Positions 6,336-8,173 of a DNA stretch of 8,173 nt are shown here, one piece after another. The DNA lies in NCBI GenBank assembly GCA_046483565.1, contig JAWOCZ010000074.1, positions 1 through 8,173 on the forward strand. Direction: 5' to 3'. How positions within the stretch are numbered: position 1 is the stretch's first letter; each line of letters starts with the position of its first letter. This DNA comes from T1Sed10-7 sp046483565. GTDB lineage: Bacteria > Actinomycetota > Nitriliruptoria > Nitriliruptorales > Nitriliruptoraceae. The notes under the pieces were generated by a model that made no database searches, was not told the origin of the DNA, and saw only the letters and a program-made list of their open reading frames with translations. The position numbers and the translations under genes were made by a program.

Positions 6336-7324
6336 GCGCGGCGGTGACGGCGACGTCGGCGTTGGCCGCGCTGCCGGTCGACGGGCTCGTCCTCGCGCAG
6401 GCCGTCGACGACGTCCAGCTCAACTTCGATCCGGGCAGCCTGATGGTGCTCAACATCGCCATCGGCATCATCATGTTCGGCGTGGCGCTGGACGTCCGCA
6501 TCGCGGACCTGCGAGCGGTGTTCGCGACGCCGAAGGCCCCCCTGATCGGCCTCGCCGCCCAGTTCCTGTTCCTGCCCGCCTTCACCTTCGGGCTGACCCA
6601 GGTGCTCGCACCGCAGCCGTCGATCGCGCTGGGGATGATCCTGGTCGGCTGCTGTCCCGGGGGCAACATCTCCAACATCGTCACCCACCTGGCCAAGGGC
6701 AACACCGGACTGTCCATCGGGATGACCGGGGTCTCCACCCTGCTGGCTGCGGTGCTGACACCCCTGAACTTCGCCTTCTGGGGGTCGCTGGACCCGGGCA
6801 CGCGCGAGGTCCTGCGCTCGGTCGCGCTCGACCCCGTCGATCTCGCGATCACGATCGGCCTGCTCCTGGCGGTGCCGGTGACCGCGGGCGTGGTGCTGCG
6901 GCAGCGCCGTCCGCAGCTCGCGGCGCGCATGTACCGCCCGGTGCGCATCGCCTCCATCGTGTTCTTCGTGCTGTTCATCCTCGTGGCGTTCCTCACCAAC
7001 CTCGAGCACTTCGCCGCCCTGCTCGGCACCGTGCTCGGCGCGGTGTTCCTGCACAACGCGCTGGCGCTGGCGCTGGGTTACGGCGCGGCCGCGGCGGCAC
7101 GACTGTCGGAACGGGACCGTCGGGCGGTCAGCATCGAGGTCGGCATCCAGAACTCGGCCCTGGCGCTGGTGCTGATCTTCGGCTTCTTCGGTGGGCTCGG
7201 CGGCATGGCCCTGGTCGCCGCCTGGTGGGGGATCTGGCACCTGATCGCGGGACTGGCCATCGCCAGCGTCTGGTCGCGCCGGCCGCCGCAACTGTCCGAG
7301 GCCGAACTCGCGGCCGAAGCATGA
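6332..7324 (+). CDS. BASS family transporter (bile acid:sodium symporter-like)
   Basis: A 330-residue inner-membrane protein with about nine or ten hydrophobic segments, roughly at 36-54, 68-90, 96-108, 126-148, 168-188, 205-222, 226-252, 274-296 and 298-314. Signature GCCPGGNISN (106-115) followed by VTHLAKGNTGLS is the family's unwound-helix region. SIEVGIQNSALA (267-278) carries E269 and Q273, the ExxxQ spacing that contributes to a sodium site in the bacterial ASBT structures. Members co-transport sodium with bile acids, pyruvate or other carboxylates and organosulfur anions; the substrate here is unknown. ATG 6332 overlaps the previous stop (ATGA) and has GAGGAA (6318-6323) 8 nt upstream. 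An in-frame start at 6281 is possible but lies inside the upstream gene and adds a hydrophilic tail. The tight coupling suggests it imports the substrate, or exports the product, of the neighbouring enzymes. Confidence 0.92.
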   Translation: MSAAVTATSALAALPVDGLVLAQAVDDVQLNFDPGSLMVLNIAIGIIMFGVALDVRIADLRAVFATPKAPLIGLAAQFLFLPAFTFGLTQVLAPQPSIALGMILVGCCPGGNISNIVTHLAKGNTGLSIGMTGVSTLLAAVLTPLNFAFWGSLDPGTREVLRSVALDPVDLAITIGLLLAVPVTAGVVLRQRRPQLAARMYRPVRIASIVFFVLFILVAFLTNLEHFAALLGTVLGAVFLHNALALALGYGAAAAARLSERDRRAVSIEVGIQNSALALVLIFGFFGGLGGMALVAAWWGIWHLIAGLAIASVWSRRPPQLSEAELAAEA

Positions 7325-8173
7325 GCCGCATCCTGGTCACCGGCGGCAGCGGCTACCTCGGCTCCCTGACCATCGAGGCGCTGTCGGCTGCCGGTCATGA
7401 GCAGCTGGTGTCCCTGGACCGGCGGCCGCCTGTGACCGAGCGCGCTCGCATCACCGACGTCACCGCCGATCTGCGCGAGGTCGACCTGGCAGCGCTGCTG
7501 CACGAGCACGCCATCGACACCGTCGTCCACCTCGCCGCGATCGTGGACCCACCGCCCGGCATGGACGCGGCCACCCTGCGCGACATCGAGGTGGGTGGCA
7601 CACACCGGGTCCTGGAGGCCTGCCTGGCAGCCGGGGTCACGCACCTGACGGTGACCTCGTCGGGGGCTGCGTACGGCTACACCCCCGCCAACCGCGCCCG
7701 GCCACGGGTGGAGACCGACCCGGTGCCCGGCCACCCCCGCTTCGCCTACAGCAAGCACAAGGCGGAGGTCGAAGCGCTGCTGGCAGCCGCCCGTCAGCGC
7801 CACCCGGAGCTCGCCCAGCTCGTGCTGCGCCCCGGGACGATCCTGGGCGAGGGCACCGACAACCAGATCACCCGCCGTTTCACCGGACGGGCGATCCTCG
7901 GACTGAGCGACACCGACGTGCCGTTCGTCTTCGTCCACGACCGGGACGTGGCCGAGGTGATCGCCCGCGGCGTCGCCGAACGCGTCGCCGGGGTGTTCAA
8001 CCTCGCCGGTGACGGGGTCCTCACGCTGCGCGAGATCGCAGCGATCGAGGGCAAGCCCTACCTGCCGGTCCCGCCGGGTCTGATCGCGGCCGTCCTGGCG
8101 GTCGCCCACCCTCTGCGGCTGCTCCCGTACGGGCCCGAGCAGGTCGACTTCCTGCGCTACCGGCCGGTGCTCG
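7321..8173 (+). CDS. Extended SDR, NAD-dependent epimerase/dehydratase family, 3' end outside window
   Basis: The first 284 residues of an extended short-chain dehydrogenase/reductase. TGGSGYLG (7-14) is the dinucleotide-binding glycine motif. D33 at the end of the second strand suggests NAD rather than NADP. HLAAIVDPP (70-78) matches the NAG/HLAA region. SSGAAYG (113-119) gives the active-site Ser, and Y143xxxK147 in FAYSKHKAE is the catalytic pair. LRPGTILG (about 168-175) is the substrate-side motif. The visible C-terminus (YGPEQVDFLRYRPV) resembles actinobacterial SDRs of about 310-330 residues, so only some tens of residues should be missing. Substrates in the family include nucleotide sugars, sterols and small aldehydes or ketones; none can be chosen here. 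ATG 7321 overlaps the transporter stop (ATGA) and no strong Shine-Dalgarno precedes it, so translation is probably coupled. Confidence 0.9.
   Translation, partial: MSRILVTGGSGYLGSLTIEALSAAGHEQLVSLDRRPPVTERARITDVTADLREVDLAALLHEHAIDTVVHLAAIVDPPPGMDAATLRDIEVGGTHRVLEACLAAGVTHLTVTSSGAAYGYTPANRARPRVETDPVPGHPRFAYSKHKAEVEALLAAARQRHPELAQLVLRPGTILGEGTDNQITRRFTGRAILGLSDTDVPFVFVHDRDVAEVIARGVAERVAGVFNLAGDGVLTLREIAAIEGKPYLPVPPGLIAAVLAVAHPLRLLPYGPEQVDFLRYRPVL

Noticed and set aside
6140..8109. Minus-strand open frames (about 383 and 343 codons) opposite the transporter and SDR genes
   Set aside because: Their Gln/His/Arg/Asp-rich translations are the usual antisense shadow of hydrophobic or GC-rich coding sequence; no domain is recognisable.

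Overview
The window is GC-rich throughout. Its genes have G or C at most third codon positions, and start signals are a mix of Shine-Dalgarno sites, a GTG start and ATGA overlaps. Together with a DUF3039 gene and a beta-phosphoglucomutase/GH65 pair, this points to an Actinomycetota chromosome. A deep-branching lineage such as Nitriliruptoria is possible, but that is a guess. I see no rRNA, tRNA, insertion sequence, CRISPR array, phage gene or attachment site.

Left half (1-4289), all on the minus strand, in order of transcription: a two-domain Sua5-type threonylcarbamoyl-AMP synthase (3297-4289) for tRNA t6A synthesis; 27 bp later a small stand-alone SET-domain protein (2889-3269); after a 98 bp gap a 93-residue DUF3039 protein with a likely zinc site (2509-2790); after a 76 bp gap a large fusion protein (2432 to beyond base 1). 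The fusion joins an N-terminal beta-phosphoglucomutase to a C-terminal GH65 alpha-glucoside phosphorylase-type enzyme. It would turn an alpha-glucoside plus phosphate into beta-glucose 1-phosphate and then glucose 6-phosphate. Its last roughly 200 residues lie outside the window. The first two genes look co-transcribed; the other two may have their own promoters.

A 270 bp divergent intergenic region (4290-4559) holds candidate promoters for both directions and two short inverted repeats.

Right half (4560-8173), plus strand: a tight three-gene operon in which both junctions are ATGA overlaps. It encodes a thiamine-diphosphate enzyme of the acetolactate synthase/decarboxylase superfamily (4560-6335), a sodium:bile acid symporter (BASS) family transporter (6332-7324), and an extended short-chain dehydrogenase/epimerase (7321 to beyond the end). 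The arrangement suggests uptake of a carboxylate, carbon-carbon bond chemistry on it and a redox step, but the substrate cannot be read from the sequence. This operon is the best candidate for an uncharacterised system here. Its first enzyme is unusual in having Ala-Asp where the family normally has Asn-Asn in the diphosphate/metal-binding motif.

Much of the window is ordinary metabolism and tRNA modification. I do not see a defence system or a mobile region.
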